A stretch of 64,000 nt of DNA from a bacterium D16-76 (lineage in GTDB: Bacteria; Bacillota; Clostridia; Oscillospirales; Acutalibacteraceae). Where the stretch lies: assembly GCA_009917445.1 (NCBI GenBank), contig QZEE01000001.1:124001-188000 (forward strand), in the 5' to 3' direction. Each line of letters begins with the position of its first letter. The first letter of the stretch is position 1. The position numbers were made by a program, and so were the translations under genes. The notes under the pieces were generated by a model that did not search any database, was not told the origin of the DNA, and saw nothing but the letters and a program-made list of their open reading frames with translations. This document shows positions 42,647-50,403 of this stretch, piece after piece.

Positions 42647-44813
42647 TAACATCATTTTGAAAACCTACAAGGGCGGCAGCGTGACCCCCCAGGATGATGC
42701 CATCATCCAGCAGACGGTCATCGCCACCAACGGCATCTTCAAGGGCTGCAACATCACCTACGCCAGAGGCAACGTCCTCCATGTGTCCCAGGGCTTCGGC
42801 ATGATCAAGGGACGATTCTTCGAGGTGTACGATTGCGAAGTCGGCGTCATCCTCAACAGCGGCTCCGGCACGCTCCAAGGGCGGCTCTACATCCACATGG
42901 ACTTGTCCAACGCGGACGAGCCGATCCAGCTTTTGAACGAAACGGCCTCTGTGCTGACCGACCTGACTGGGGACGAGGATGTGAACTACAACAACACTGC
43001 CTATGATCTGGAATTGGCGACCTTCGGTGTGACCCGGACGGGTATCACCAATCTGGAGGCGACCTTTGAAAAGATCACCGGGGCATCCGGCAGCGGCGGG
43101 GCCAGCACCCTCCAGCGGTCCACCGAATACTTCAAGGGCGACTATGTGACCTGCAAGAACGCCCCCGGCTGGGTGACGCTCTACTGCACCACCCAAGGTG
43201 TGACCGCCGCCACTGAGCCGCTGGATTATTTGGGCATTGCAGAAGTGGGCGACCAAGTGCAGGACGGCTCCTGCGTGTTCACCGCCCGCGATGTGGTGGG
43301 GGAACTGGATGTGCTGAGAGAGCTGTTCGCCGACACCGAGACAAGCATCGCTGGTCTGGAGGGCGACATTGAGGATTTGCGGGAGGAGCTGAATCTCAAG
43401 GCCGAAGATATCCAGCCTGTGGGGTCCATCCGCTACAGCGCCGCGCCGGACATGGGCGAGGACTGGCTCAAATGTGATGGCAGCTTTGTGAGCGAGGATG
43501 ACTACCCGGAGCTGGTGGCTCTGCTGGGGACAAAGCAGCCCACGGCGCAAGACCTCAAAACAGCCTACACCGCAGACAAGGCCGGAGCCATCACCAACAC
43601 TTGTGTGTTCAACGGCTCCATCTGGGCATATCTGGTGGATGCCCAGATGCTGGTCTGCGTTCCGGCTACCGGCGCGGCAAAGACCATCCCTGTGACTGGA
43701 GCCGAGGCCCTGTCTGGAGCAAGCCCGGTGTATCTTTCGATTTGCGGTGGCTCCCTCTACCTGACGCAGATCGGCGGAGCGCAGACCAAAATTCTCCTGT
43801 TTGAATTGGTGTCGTTCAGCGGCTCGGAAACTTCTATCAAAATGACAGCGGTGACCACCTATGTCAGCAATCGGGTCACACAAACGGCAAATCAGTACAC
43901 TATCCCCTATGTGGTAGACGTGGGTGGTACCAAGATGATGGCTCTCCTGATGAACGACTCTTACGTCTACTACATCACTTGGAGGGCAGGAGAGTATTCA
44001 TCTTCGGCGGCAACAAATCAAGCCTATTGCAACGGTGCCTCAGCCAACATGAGCAAGGTGTACACTTCAAGATTAGCGGCAAAGTTCGGTTTTTCAGTTA
44101 AGAATCAAAACGAGGCTATCTATGGTTCACGCTACCTGGGAGTTCAAGATGGCAACAACTATGGCGTGAAGTTCTGGTTCAGCATCGGTTCTGTTGCTCA
44201 AGCCCTATATGGCGCTCCAGAAAGTGACCCTTATTATTCCTATTACACCTATGCCAACATGGAAACAGCAATCAAAAACGATGCGCGGGGAAAATACATC
44301 CAGAAATTCTTTGGGGAGAATTATATCCCCCAGATGATTACGCTCCCCGCCGGGGCCAACAACGAGTACCTCTACAATGTTGACCTCGTTGACCGAAAGG
44401 TCACGCTGATGCATGGGCGGTACAACGGCGGGACGCTGCCGGAATGGAGGGAAATCAACATCAAACTCCCCTCCAGAGCGGTGCTGTTCACCGATTCCGT
44501 TTGCTATGTGGCGGAGCAGTCCATGTGGTTCATCTTCGTGGGGACCGGGCTGCTGTTCGGCTCCAAGCTGGCCACCAGCGGCTGGGGCTACATCGACACG
44601 ATGGGCCTTTTGGGGCTGATTGCGAAGAACGGCTGCATCACCTACCTCCCCGGCGAGAACGCTCTGTATCTCAGCGGCCTCAACACGGCTGGCCTCCCGG
44701 TGGTCTGCAAACTCCTGTTCGATGGGCTGATGGATTTCTCCGGCGAGGGCGCTTGGCTCCCGGTCATGAGCAAGGACGGCATCCCTGCCTACATCAAGGC
44801 CAGATCGACCTAA
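42639..44813 (+). CDS. Tail fibre/receptor-binding protein
   Basis: This 724-residue protein is the probable host-binding device. The N-terminus (about 1-150) resembles baseplate-attachment domains (MANNIILKTYKGGSVTPQDDAI). A short coiled coil follows near 210-255 (GLEGDIEDLREELNLK), then a tail-collar-like segment DWLKCDGSFVSEDDYPELVALLG (about 275-297). A long C-terminal region ends FDGLMDFSGEGAWLPVM. The segment encoded by about 43.85-44.35 kb is visibly more AT-rich than its surroundings, consistent with exchange of the receptor-binding part. AGGAGG precedes the ATG. Confidence 0.8.
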   Translation: MANNIILKTYKGGSVTPQDDAIIQQTVIATNGIFKGCNITYARGNVLHVSQGFGMIKGRFFEVYDCEVGVILNSGSGTLQGRLYIHMDLSNADEPIQLLNETASVLTDLTGDEDVNYNNTAYDLELATFGVTRTGITNLEATFEKITGASGSGGASTLQRSTEYFKGDYVTCKNAPGWVTLYCTTQGVTAATEPLDYLGIAEVGDQVQDGSCVFTARDVVGELDVLRELFADTETSIAGLEGDIEDLREELNLKAEDIQPVGSIRYSAAPDMGEDWLKCDGSFVSEDDYPELVALLGTKQPTAQDLKTAYTADKAGAITNTCVFNGSIWAYLVDAQMLVCVPATGAAKTIPVTGAEALSGASPVYLSICGGSLYLTQIGGAQTKILLFELVSFSGSETSIKMTAVTTYVSNRVTQTANQYTIPYVVDVGGTKMMALLMNDSYVYYITWRAGEYSSSAATNQAYCNGASANMSKVYTSRLAAKFGFSVKNQNEAIYGSRYLGVQDGNNYGVKFWFSIGSVAQALYGAPESDPYYSYYTYANMETAIKNDARGKYIQKFFGENYIPQMITLPAGANNEYLYNVDLVDRKVTLMHGRYNGGTLPEWREINIKLPSRAVLFTDSVCYVAEQSMWFIFVGTGLLFGSKLATSGWGYIDTMGLLGLIAKNGCITYLPGENALYLSGLNTAGLPVVCKLLFDGLMDFSGEGAWLPVMSKDGIPAYIKARST

Positions 44814-44831
44814 ACCGAATATCGGATGAAA

Positions 44832-44866
44832 GGCTGTCCGCCGCTTGGCGGATGGCCTTTTATTAT
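44832..44866 (+). terminator. Intrinsic terminator after the tail fibre gene
   Basis: GGC-TG-TCCGCC pairs with GGCGGA-TG-GCC around GCTT, followed by TTTTATTAT. It separates the tail operon from the lysis genes. Confidence 0.75.
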
Positions 44867-44895
44867 ACAAATTTTCAGAAATGGAGGAAATCCCA

Positions 44896-45315
44896 ATGAA
44901 GGAATTTTGGAACACGGTCCAGTGCGTGTTCGCCGCTGTGGGCGGATGGCTGGGCTACTTTCTGGGCGGCTGTGACGGTCTGCTCATTGCTCTGGTGATG
45001 TTCGCTTCGGTGGACTACATCACCGGGGTCATGTGCGCCATCAACGACCAGAAGCTGTCCAGCGAGGTGGGCTTTCGCGGCATCTGCCGGAAGGTGCTGA
45101 TCTTCATTCTGGTGGGCATCGCCAACATCCTGGACGTGGAGGTCATCGGCACCGGCTCGGTGCTGCGGACGGCTATCATCTTCTTCTACCTGTCCAACGA
45201 GGGTGTGTCCCTGCTGGAGAACGCCGCGCACCTGGGCCTGCCCATCCCCAAGAAGCTGAAGGACGTGCTGGAGCAACTCCATGACCGTTCGGAGGAAGGG
45301 GGCGAGGACGAATGA
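44896..45315 (+). CDS. Phage holin (toxin-secretion/phage lysis holin family)
   Basis: This 139-residue membrane protein has two or three hydrophobic segments: VFAAVGGWLGYFLGGCDGLLIALVMFASVDYITGVM (about 9-44), KVLIFILVGIANILDV and TAIIFFYLSNEG. A charged C-terminus (RSEEGGEDE) follows. It would form lesions that release the endolysin. The ATG at 44896 follows GGAGG; earlier in-frame codons lie in the terminator. It overlaps the endolysin start by 4 nt. Confidence 0.93.
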   Translation: MKEFWNTVQCVFAAVGGWLGYFLGGCDGLLIALVMFASVDYITGVMCAINDQKLSSEVGFRGICRKVLIFILVGIANILDVEVIGTGSVLRTAIIFFYLSNEGVSLLENAAHLGLPIPKKLKDVLEQLHDRSEEGGEDE

Positions 45316-46649
45316 GACTCGTTGAATCCATTCTCACCAAAAACCCCTGCTACACCGCTGGCCGGAAGATCACGGTCAAGGGCCTCATGCTCCACTCCGT
45401 GGGCTGTCCCCAGCCCAGCGCCCAGGTGTTCGTCAAGAACTGGAACAGCGCCAGCTATGACCGGGCCTGCGTCCACGGCTTCATTGACGGCAACGATGGC
45501 ACCATCTACCAGTGCCTCCCCTGGAACCACCGGGGCTGGCATTGCGGGGCCAGCGGCAACAACACCCACATCGGAGTGGAGATGTGCGAACCGGCCTGCA
45601 TTAAGTACACGGGCGGGGCCACCTTCACCTGCTCCGACAAGGCCACCGCCCAGGCCGTAGCAAAGCGCACCTACGAGGCCGCGGTGGAGCTGTTCGCCAT
45701 GCTCTGCCAGAAGTTCTCCCTCGACCCGCTGGGGGACGGGGTGATCGTCAGCCACAAGGAGGGCTGCAAACGGGGCATCGCCTCCAACCACGGCGACCCG
45801 GAGCATCTGTGGACGCAACTCGGCCTGCCCTACACGATGGACACCTTCCGCAAGGCCGTGAAAGCTGCGATGGGCGGTGGGGCTACTGCTCCCAGCAGTG
45901 TGTCCGGCACAAAGATCATGGGTGCGGCGGTGGCTACGGCGGAGCAGATGGAAGCCTACCTCAAGGCCAAGAATCCGAAGGTGGCCCAGAGCGTTCTGGA
46001 CATGGTGCCGCTCTATCTGTCCGAGGGAGCGGCGGAGGGTGTGCGGGGCGACATCGCCTTTGCGCAGTCCTGTCTGGAGACCGGAAACTTCGGGTTCGCT
46101 GGCTCCGCCGTCACGCTGGACCAGAATAACTTCTGCGGCATGGGTGTCACCGCCAATGGGCTGAAAGGAAACTCCTTCGACACGGCCCAGCTCGGCATCC
46201 GGGCACAGGTACAGCATCTCAAAGCCTACGCCTCTACTGAGCCGCTGAAAGGCGAGTGCATCGACCCCCGGTTCAAGTACGTGACACGGGGCTGTGCCGA
46301 GGTGGTGGAGTGGCTGGGGCAGAAGGAAAATCCCCAGGGCAAGGGCTGGGCCACCGGCGCGGGCTATGGGGAGAAGATCATCACCATCCTCAAAGCCATC
46401 CTCGCCACCGCTGACGGGGCTGCTCCGGCCCCGGCTCCTGCCGCTGTTCTCTTCTTGGTGAAGGTGTCCATTCCCAACCTGCGTATCCGCAGCGGCCCCG
46501 GAACAGACAGCGCCGCCACCGGGAAGTTCACCGGGGTTGGCGTGTTCACCATCACCGAGGTCAAGAACGGCCCCGGCTCCACCGTAGGCTGGGGGCGGCT
46601 GAAATCCGGCGCGGGTTGGATTTCTCTGGACTACGCACAGAAAATTTGA
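45312..46649 (+). CDS. Endolysin: amidase, glucosaminidase and SH3 domains
   Basis: This 445-residue modular lysin has an N-terminal N-acetylmuramoyl-L-alanine amidase (about 1-175, with LMLHSVGCPQP, NTHIGVEMCEPA and SHKEGCKRGIASNHGDPEHLW). The middle is a glucosaminidase-type domain (about 205-345, RGDIAFAQSCLETGNFGFAG and NNFCGMGVT). A C-terminal bacterial SH3 cell-wall-binding domain (about 375-445, VSIPNLRIRSGPGTDS and GWGRLKSGAGWISLDYA) completes it. It cuts both peptide and glycan links of peptidoglycan. It is coupled to the holin. Confidence 0.95.
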   Translation: MRLVESILTKNPCYTAGRKITVKGLMLHSVGCPQPSAQVFVKNWNSASYDRACVHGFIDGNDGTIYQCLPWNHRGWHCGASGNNTHIGVEMCEPACIKYTGGATFTCSDKATAQAVAKRTYEAAVELFAMLCQKFSLDPLGDGVIVSHKEGCKRGIASNHGDPEHLWTQLGLPYTMDTFRKAVKAAMGGGATAPSSVSGTKIMGAAVATAEQMEAYLKAKNPKVAQSVLDMVPLYLSEGAAEGVRGDIAFAQSCLETGNFGFAGSAVTLDQNNFCGMGVTANGLKGNSFDTAQLGIRAQVQHLKAYASTEPLKGECIDPRFKYVTRGCAEVVEWLGQKENPQGKGWATGAGYGEKIITILKAILATADGAAPAPAPAAVLFLVKVSIPNLRIRSGPGTDSAATGKFTGVGVFTITEVKNGPGSTVGWGRLKSGAGWISLDYAQKI

Positions 46650-46655
46650 CCAACA

Positions 46656-46709
46656 GTCAAAATTTTGACCTACGGTTCAAGCCCACTGGGGATTTTTCCC
46701 TGGTGGGCT
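46656..46709 (+). terminator. Palindrome and hairpin after the endolysin
   Basis: GTCAAAATTTTGAC (46656-46669) is a perfect palindrome with TTTGACC repeats beside it. The AGCCCAC/GTGGGCT hairpin (46680-46709) follows. The hairpin may end late transcription, and the palindrome could be an operator for the HTH gene next to it. Confidence 0.45.
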
Positions 46710-46744
46710 GAGCTGGCATTACTTTTTTGAGGGGGCATCATGCT

Positions 46745-47119
46745 ATGGCGACAGAAAAATCGAAGGAAATTTTGCATTATCGGGAACAGGGGCTGGGCTA
46801 TAAGAAGATTGCTGCCCTCACTGGCTACTCGCTGAATACAGTCAAGTCGGTCTGTCGGAGGAATCCGAACGGCGAGGAAAAGCTATGCCTCCAGTGCGGG
46901 GCCAAGCTGGTGCGCACCCCTCACTATCGGGAGAAGAAATTCTGCTCAGACGCTTGCCGCATGGCCTGGTGGAACAGCCACCCGGAGGCGGTCAACCGCA
47001 AGGCCATCTACCACTTCATTTGCCCACACTGCGGTCAACCCTTTGACAGCTACGGCAATGACCATCGGAAATACTGCTCCCGCGCCTGTTATGCCGAGGC
47101 GCGGCGGAAGGGGGTGTAG
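46745..47119 (+). CDS. HTH plus double zinc-ribbon protein, paralogue of 19399
   Basis: This 124-residue protein has an N-terminal HTH (EILHYREQGLGYKKIAALTG) and two Cys clusters (CLQCGAKLVRTPHYREKKFC and CPHCGQPFDSYGNDHRKYC). It has the same architecture as the 19399-19878 protein, including the shared FCSD-x-C-R and QPF-x-SYGN segments. It lies 2 nt from the small gene before the recombinases, so it may regulate integration/excision. The start at 46745 has GAGGGGG upstream. Confidence 0.75.
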   Translation: MATEKSKEILHYREQGLGYKKIAALTGYSLNTVKSVCRRNPNGEEKLCLQCGAKLVRTPHYREKKFCSDACRMAWWNSHPEAVNRKAIYHFICPHCGQPFDSYGNDHRKYCSRACYAEARRKGV

Positions 47120-47121
47120 GC

Positions 47122-47292
47122 GTGTCTGACGAGTTCTTCCGCAATCTGGCGGCGTACAAAGCGGCCATGAGTCTCGCCAAGGGTATGCTCCGCCAGGGCA
47201 TCATCAGCGAGAGCGAGTACGCCGAAATCGATACAATTATGACCAAAAAGTACGGCCTGACTTTGGATAGCATTTTTCGCACAATCGCTTGA
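47122..47292 (+). CDS. Small SHOCT-like protein upstream of recombinases
   Basis: A GTG start gives a 56-residue protein (MSDEFFRNLAAYKAAMSLAK...ISESEYAEIDTIMTKKYGL). The second half resembles the short SHOCT motif of small proteins found just before clostridial serine recombinase genes. It may be a recombination accessory factor. Its stop codon lies inside promoter copy 4, so the recombinases are transcribed from there independently of it. Confidence 0.65.
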   Translation: MSDEFFRNLAAYKAAMSLAKGMLRQGIISESEYAEIDTIMTKKYGLTLDSIFRTIA

Positions 47293-47326
47293 TAAATCTG
47301 CGGTTTAGAGCGAATATATGACCACC
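47288..47326 (+). promoter_or_regulatory. Shared promoter element, copy 4 (recombinase promoter)
   Basis: TTGATA, a 17-bp spacer (with GGTTTAGAGC) and GAATAT form the same promoter as at 23101, 24647 and 26553. The upstream inverted-repeat half is absent. It lies 14 nt before the first recombinase start. Confidence 0.7.
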
Positions 47327-47340
47327 AAGGAGGTGATTTT

Positions 47341-48663
47341 TTGGAACGCATTATTCAGAAAATGGGGCTAAAGGTGCCAGCCCAGCCCAAAGCCAGGCGG
47401 GTCGCAGCCTACGCCAGAGTATCCTCTGGCAAGGACGCCATGCTCCACTCCCTGTCGGCCCAAGTCAGTTATTACAGCGACCTCATCCAGAACCATCCCG
47501 GCTGGCTCTACTGCGGAGTGTTTGCGGACGAGGCCCTGACCGGCACGAAGGAAAACCGCACCGAGTTCCAGCGGCTGCTGGCCGAGTGCCGCGCCGGGAA
47601 TATCGACCTTATCATCACCAAGTCGATCTCCCGGTTCGCCCGGAACACGGTGGTGCTGCTCCAGACCGTTCGGGAGTTGAAGTCAATGGGGGTGGATGTT
47701 TATTTTGAGGAACAGAACATCCACTCCATGAGCGCGGACGGAGAGCTGATGCTCACCATTCTGGCATCCTACGCCCAGGAGGAAAGCCTCTCCGCCAGCG
47801 AGAACCAGAAGTGGCGCATCAAGAAAAACTTCGAGGAAGGGATGCCCTGGTCTGGACAGGTCTTAGGGTACAAGTATGTGGATGGCGTCTACATCGTCAA
47901 GCCAGAGGAGGCCGAGATCGTGCGGAGCATCTTCGCCGACTACCTCTCCGGCATGGGTGTCGAGGCTATTATGAAAAAGCTGAATGCCCAGGGGACGACT
48001 TCCCGCAACGGCCACGCCTGGTGCCGCTCCAGCGTTCGGAAGGTGCTGGGCAACTACTCCTACACCGGGAACCTGCTCCTCCAGACCACATTCCGGGAGA
48101 ATCACATCACCAAAAAGACGCTCCCCAACCGTGGTGAGCTGCCCATGTACCATGCCGAGAACACACACGAGGCCATCGTCAGCATGGAGGATTACCAGGC
48201 GGTGCAGGCGGAGATGGCGCGGCGGTCTGCCAAGCACAACAAGACCGCCCACGGCCCGGTCAAGTACCCCTTCACGAAGATGATTGTCTGCGGTACCTGC
48301 GGCAAGGGCTACCGGCGAAAGGTGACCCGCACCAGTCCGGTGTGGATTTGCAGCACCTTCAATGTCTACGGCAAAGCGGCCTGCCCCTCCAAACAGATAC
48401 CGGAGGCAACACTTGAAAAAGCTGCGGCGGAGGTGCTGGGGCTGGATGCCTTTGACGCAAAGGCCCTCCACGATAAAATAACGGCAATTAGAGCCGAGGG
48501 GAACAACACTCTGGTATTTCTGTTCAAGGACGGCACACAAACCGTTAAACGATGGGCCGACCGCTCCAGAGCGGAAAGCTGGACCCCGGAGATGAGAGCC
48601 GCCGCCAGAGAATTTGCGAAGAAAGGACGGGCGATGAGATCATGCCAGCAGCAAGAGCAGTAA
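47341..48663 (+). CDS. Large serine recombinase 1
   Basis: This 440-residue site-specific recombinase has the resolvase catalytic domain (AAYARVSSGKD, nucleophile Ser28; KSISRFARNT), a Recombinase domain around 160-270 and a zinc ribbon (CGTCGKGYRRK...C, about 317-350). The TTG start at 47341 is supported by AAGGAGGTG 5-8 nt upstream; no ATG with a better site exists. It is immediately downstream of promoter copy 4 and is the probable integrase together with the next gene. Confidence 0.93.
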   Translation: MERIIQKMGLKVPAQPKARRVAAYARVSSGKDAMLHSLSAQVSYYSDLIQNHPGWLYCGVFADEALTGTKENRTEFQRLLAECRAGNIDLIITKSISRFARNTVVLLQTVRELKSMGVDVYFEEQNIHSMSADGELMLTILASYAQEESLSASENQKWRIKKNFEEGMPWSGQVLGYKYVDGVYIVKPEEAEIVRSIFADYLSGMGVEAIMKKLNAQGTTSRNGHAWCRSSVRKVLGNYSYTGNLLLQTTFRENHITKKTLPNRGELPMYHAENTHEAIVSMEDYQAVQAEMARRSAKHNKTAHGPVKYPFTKMIVCGTCGKGYRRKVTRTSPVWICSTFNVYGKAACPSKQIPEATLEKAAAEVLGLDAFDAKALHDKITAIRAEGNNTLVFLFKDGTQTVKRWADRSRAESWTPEMRAAAREFAKKGRAMRSCQQQEQ

Positions 48664-50225
48664 CGGTCATTCCGGCCACCATCAACCTTCACACCCATGC
48701 CCCTTCGGTGGCGGCGAGAAAACGCCGGACGGCGGGGTATGCCCGCGTGTCCACCGACAGCGATGAGCAGTTCACCAGCTACGAGGCCCAGGTTGACTAC
48801 TACACCCGGTATATCCAGGGCAACGCTGAGTGGGACTTTGTGGCGGTCTATACGGACGAGGGCATTTCCGGCACGAATACAAAGCGCAGGGCGGGTTTCA
48901 ATCAGATGATTTCCGATGCCCTCGCCGGGAAGATAGACCTCATCGTCACCAAGTCGGTGAGCCGTTTTGCCCGGAACACGGTGGACAGCCTGACCACCAT
49001 CCGCAAATTGAAGGAGCATGGTGTGGAGGTCTACTTCGAAAAGGAGAATATCTGGACCTTCGACAGCAAGGGTGAATTGCTCATTACCATTATGTCCTCG
49101 CTGGCCCAGGAGGAGAGCCGCTCCCTTTCGGAGAATATCACCTGGGGACAGCGCAAGCGGTTCTCTGACGGCAAGGTCAACCTTCCCTACAAGCAGTTCC
49201 TTGGCTACCGAAAGGGGCCGGATGGATTCCCGGAGGTGGTGGAGGACGAGGCCAAGATCGTCCGCCGCATCTACGCCCTTTTCATGGAGGGCAAGACCAG
49301 CTACGCCATCGCCAAGGCCCTCACTGCTGATGGTATCCCCACGCCCTCCGGGAAAAGCAAATGGGGGGCCAGCGTGGTGGAGAGCATACTCACAAATGAG
49401 AAATATAAGGGAGCAGCACTTCTTCAAAAATGCTACACGATTGATTTCCTCAATAAAAAACGGAAGGTCAACGAGGGCGAGGTTCAGCAGTATTATATTG
49501 AGAAAAGCCATCAGCCCATCATCCAGCCTCACGAGTTCGATGTTGTCCAGGCCGAGTTCGCTCGGCGCAAGGGCATGGGCCTCCACTACAGCGGAGGCGG
49601 GGTATTCTCCTCCCGGCTGGTCTGTGGCGACTGCGGCAGTTACTACGGCCCCAAGGTCTGGCACTCCAACAGCAAGTACCGCCGGGTTGTCTGGCAATGC
49701 AACGGCAAGTTCAGCAACGGGGAAAAGTGCCGCACTCCGCATCTGATGGAGGAGGACATCAAGGCCCGGTTCCTGGTAGCGTTCAATCAACTGCTGGACG
49801 GCAAGGACGCTCTGCTGGAGGACTGCCGCGTCATGCAGGACCACCTCACCAACTGCTCCGCCATTGACGCAGAGTTGGACGAGCTGCTCCAGGGGATTGC
49901 GGTGGTAACAGAACTGACCCAGCGGTGCATCCAGGAGAACGCCCGGAGCGCACAGAGTCAGGATGAATATGCCGAACGCTACAATGGCTATGTGGCGAGG
50001 TACGAGAAAGCCAAGGCCAGGGTGGACGCCCTCCAGGAGCAGAAAAAGCAGCGGCAGGCCAGAGCTGACATCATCGGCGGGTCCATGTTCGCTGTACATG
50101 AGCGGGAGGCTGGCATCACGGAGTTTGACAACGCCCTTTGGCTGGCGGTGGTGCAAAAGGCCACGGCCTACCACGATGGGCGGCTGGTGTTCACCTTCCA
50201 GAACGGAATGGAGATCGAGGGATAA
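48642..50225 (+). CDS. Large serine recombinase 2
   Basis: This 527-residue recombinase has an N-terminal resolvase domain (AGYARVSTDSDEQ, Ser37; KSVSRFARNTVDSL), a Recombinase domain about 185-290, and a zinc ribbon (CGDCGSYYGPK...CNGKFSNGEKC, about 327-365). A C-terminal coiled coil (KAKARVDALQEQKKQRQ, about 450-470) is a region that controls directionality in large serine integrases. The ATG at 48642 overlaps the first recombinase by 22 nt, so both are co-expressed. They differ enough in sequence to be partners rather than a recent duplication. Confidence 0.93.
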   Translation: MPAARAVTVIPATINLHTHAPSVAARKRRTAGYARVSTDSDEQFTSYEAQVDYYTRYIQGNAEWDFVAVYTDEGISGTNTKRRAGFNQMISDALAGKIDLIVTKSVSRFARNTVDSLTTIRKLKEHGVEVYFEKENIWTFDSKGELLITIMSSLAQEESRSLSENITWGQRKRFSDGKVNLPYKQFLGYRKGPDGFPEVVEDEAKIVRRIYALFMEGKTSYAIAKALTADGIPTPSGKSKWGASVVESILTNEKYKGAALLQKCYTIDFLNKKRKVNEGEVQQYYIEKSHQPIIQPHEFDVVQAEFARRKGMGLHYSGGGVFSSRLVCGDCGSYYGPKVWHSNSKYRRVVWQCNGKFSNGEKCRTPHLMEEDIKARFLVAFNQLLDGKDALLEDCRVMQDHLTNCSAIDAELDELLQGIAVVTELTQRCIQENARSAQSQDEYAERYNGYVARYEKAKARVDALQEQKKQRQARADIIGGSMFAVHEREAGITEFDNALWLAVVQKATAYHDGRLVFTFQNGMEIEG

Positions 50226-50244
50226 CTGAACAGGAACACACACG

Positions 50245-50279
50245 GCCCGCTGGCTCATTTGAAGCTGGCGGGCTTTTTT
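50245..50279 (+). terminator. Terminator at the prophage right end
   Basis: GCCCGC and GCGGGC (with inner GCT/AGC) form a hairpin followed by six T's, 20 nt after the recombinase stop. It closes the recombinase operon and marks the edge of GC-rich DNA. Confidence 0.8.
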
Positions 50280-50329
50280 GTGTTGTATACTGTTTCCCAT
50301 CTTTTTCAGATGCAAAATAAAAATAAGGG

Positions 50330-50358
50330 TTGACCCGTGTCGAAAATGTGGATAAAAT
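50330..50358 (+). promoter_or_regulatory. Promoter of the HEPN gene
   Basis: TTGACC, a 17-bp spacer and TAAAAT lie 45 nt before the start codon of the HEPN-domain gene. This is a near-consensus housekeeping promoter. Confidence 0.7.
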
Positions 50359-50403
50359 ATAGGAAGACGCATAATTCCCATAGTAATTTGGTGGAGGCAT
50401 AAA

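Noticed and set aside
6781-50400. attL/attR direct repeat
   Set aside because: Comparing 6741-7200 with 50226-50403 gave only 7-bp matches such as AGTAATT and AAAATGT, which are expected by chance.
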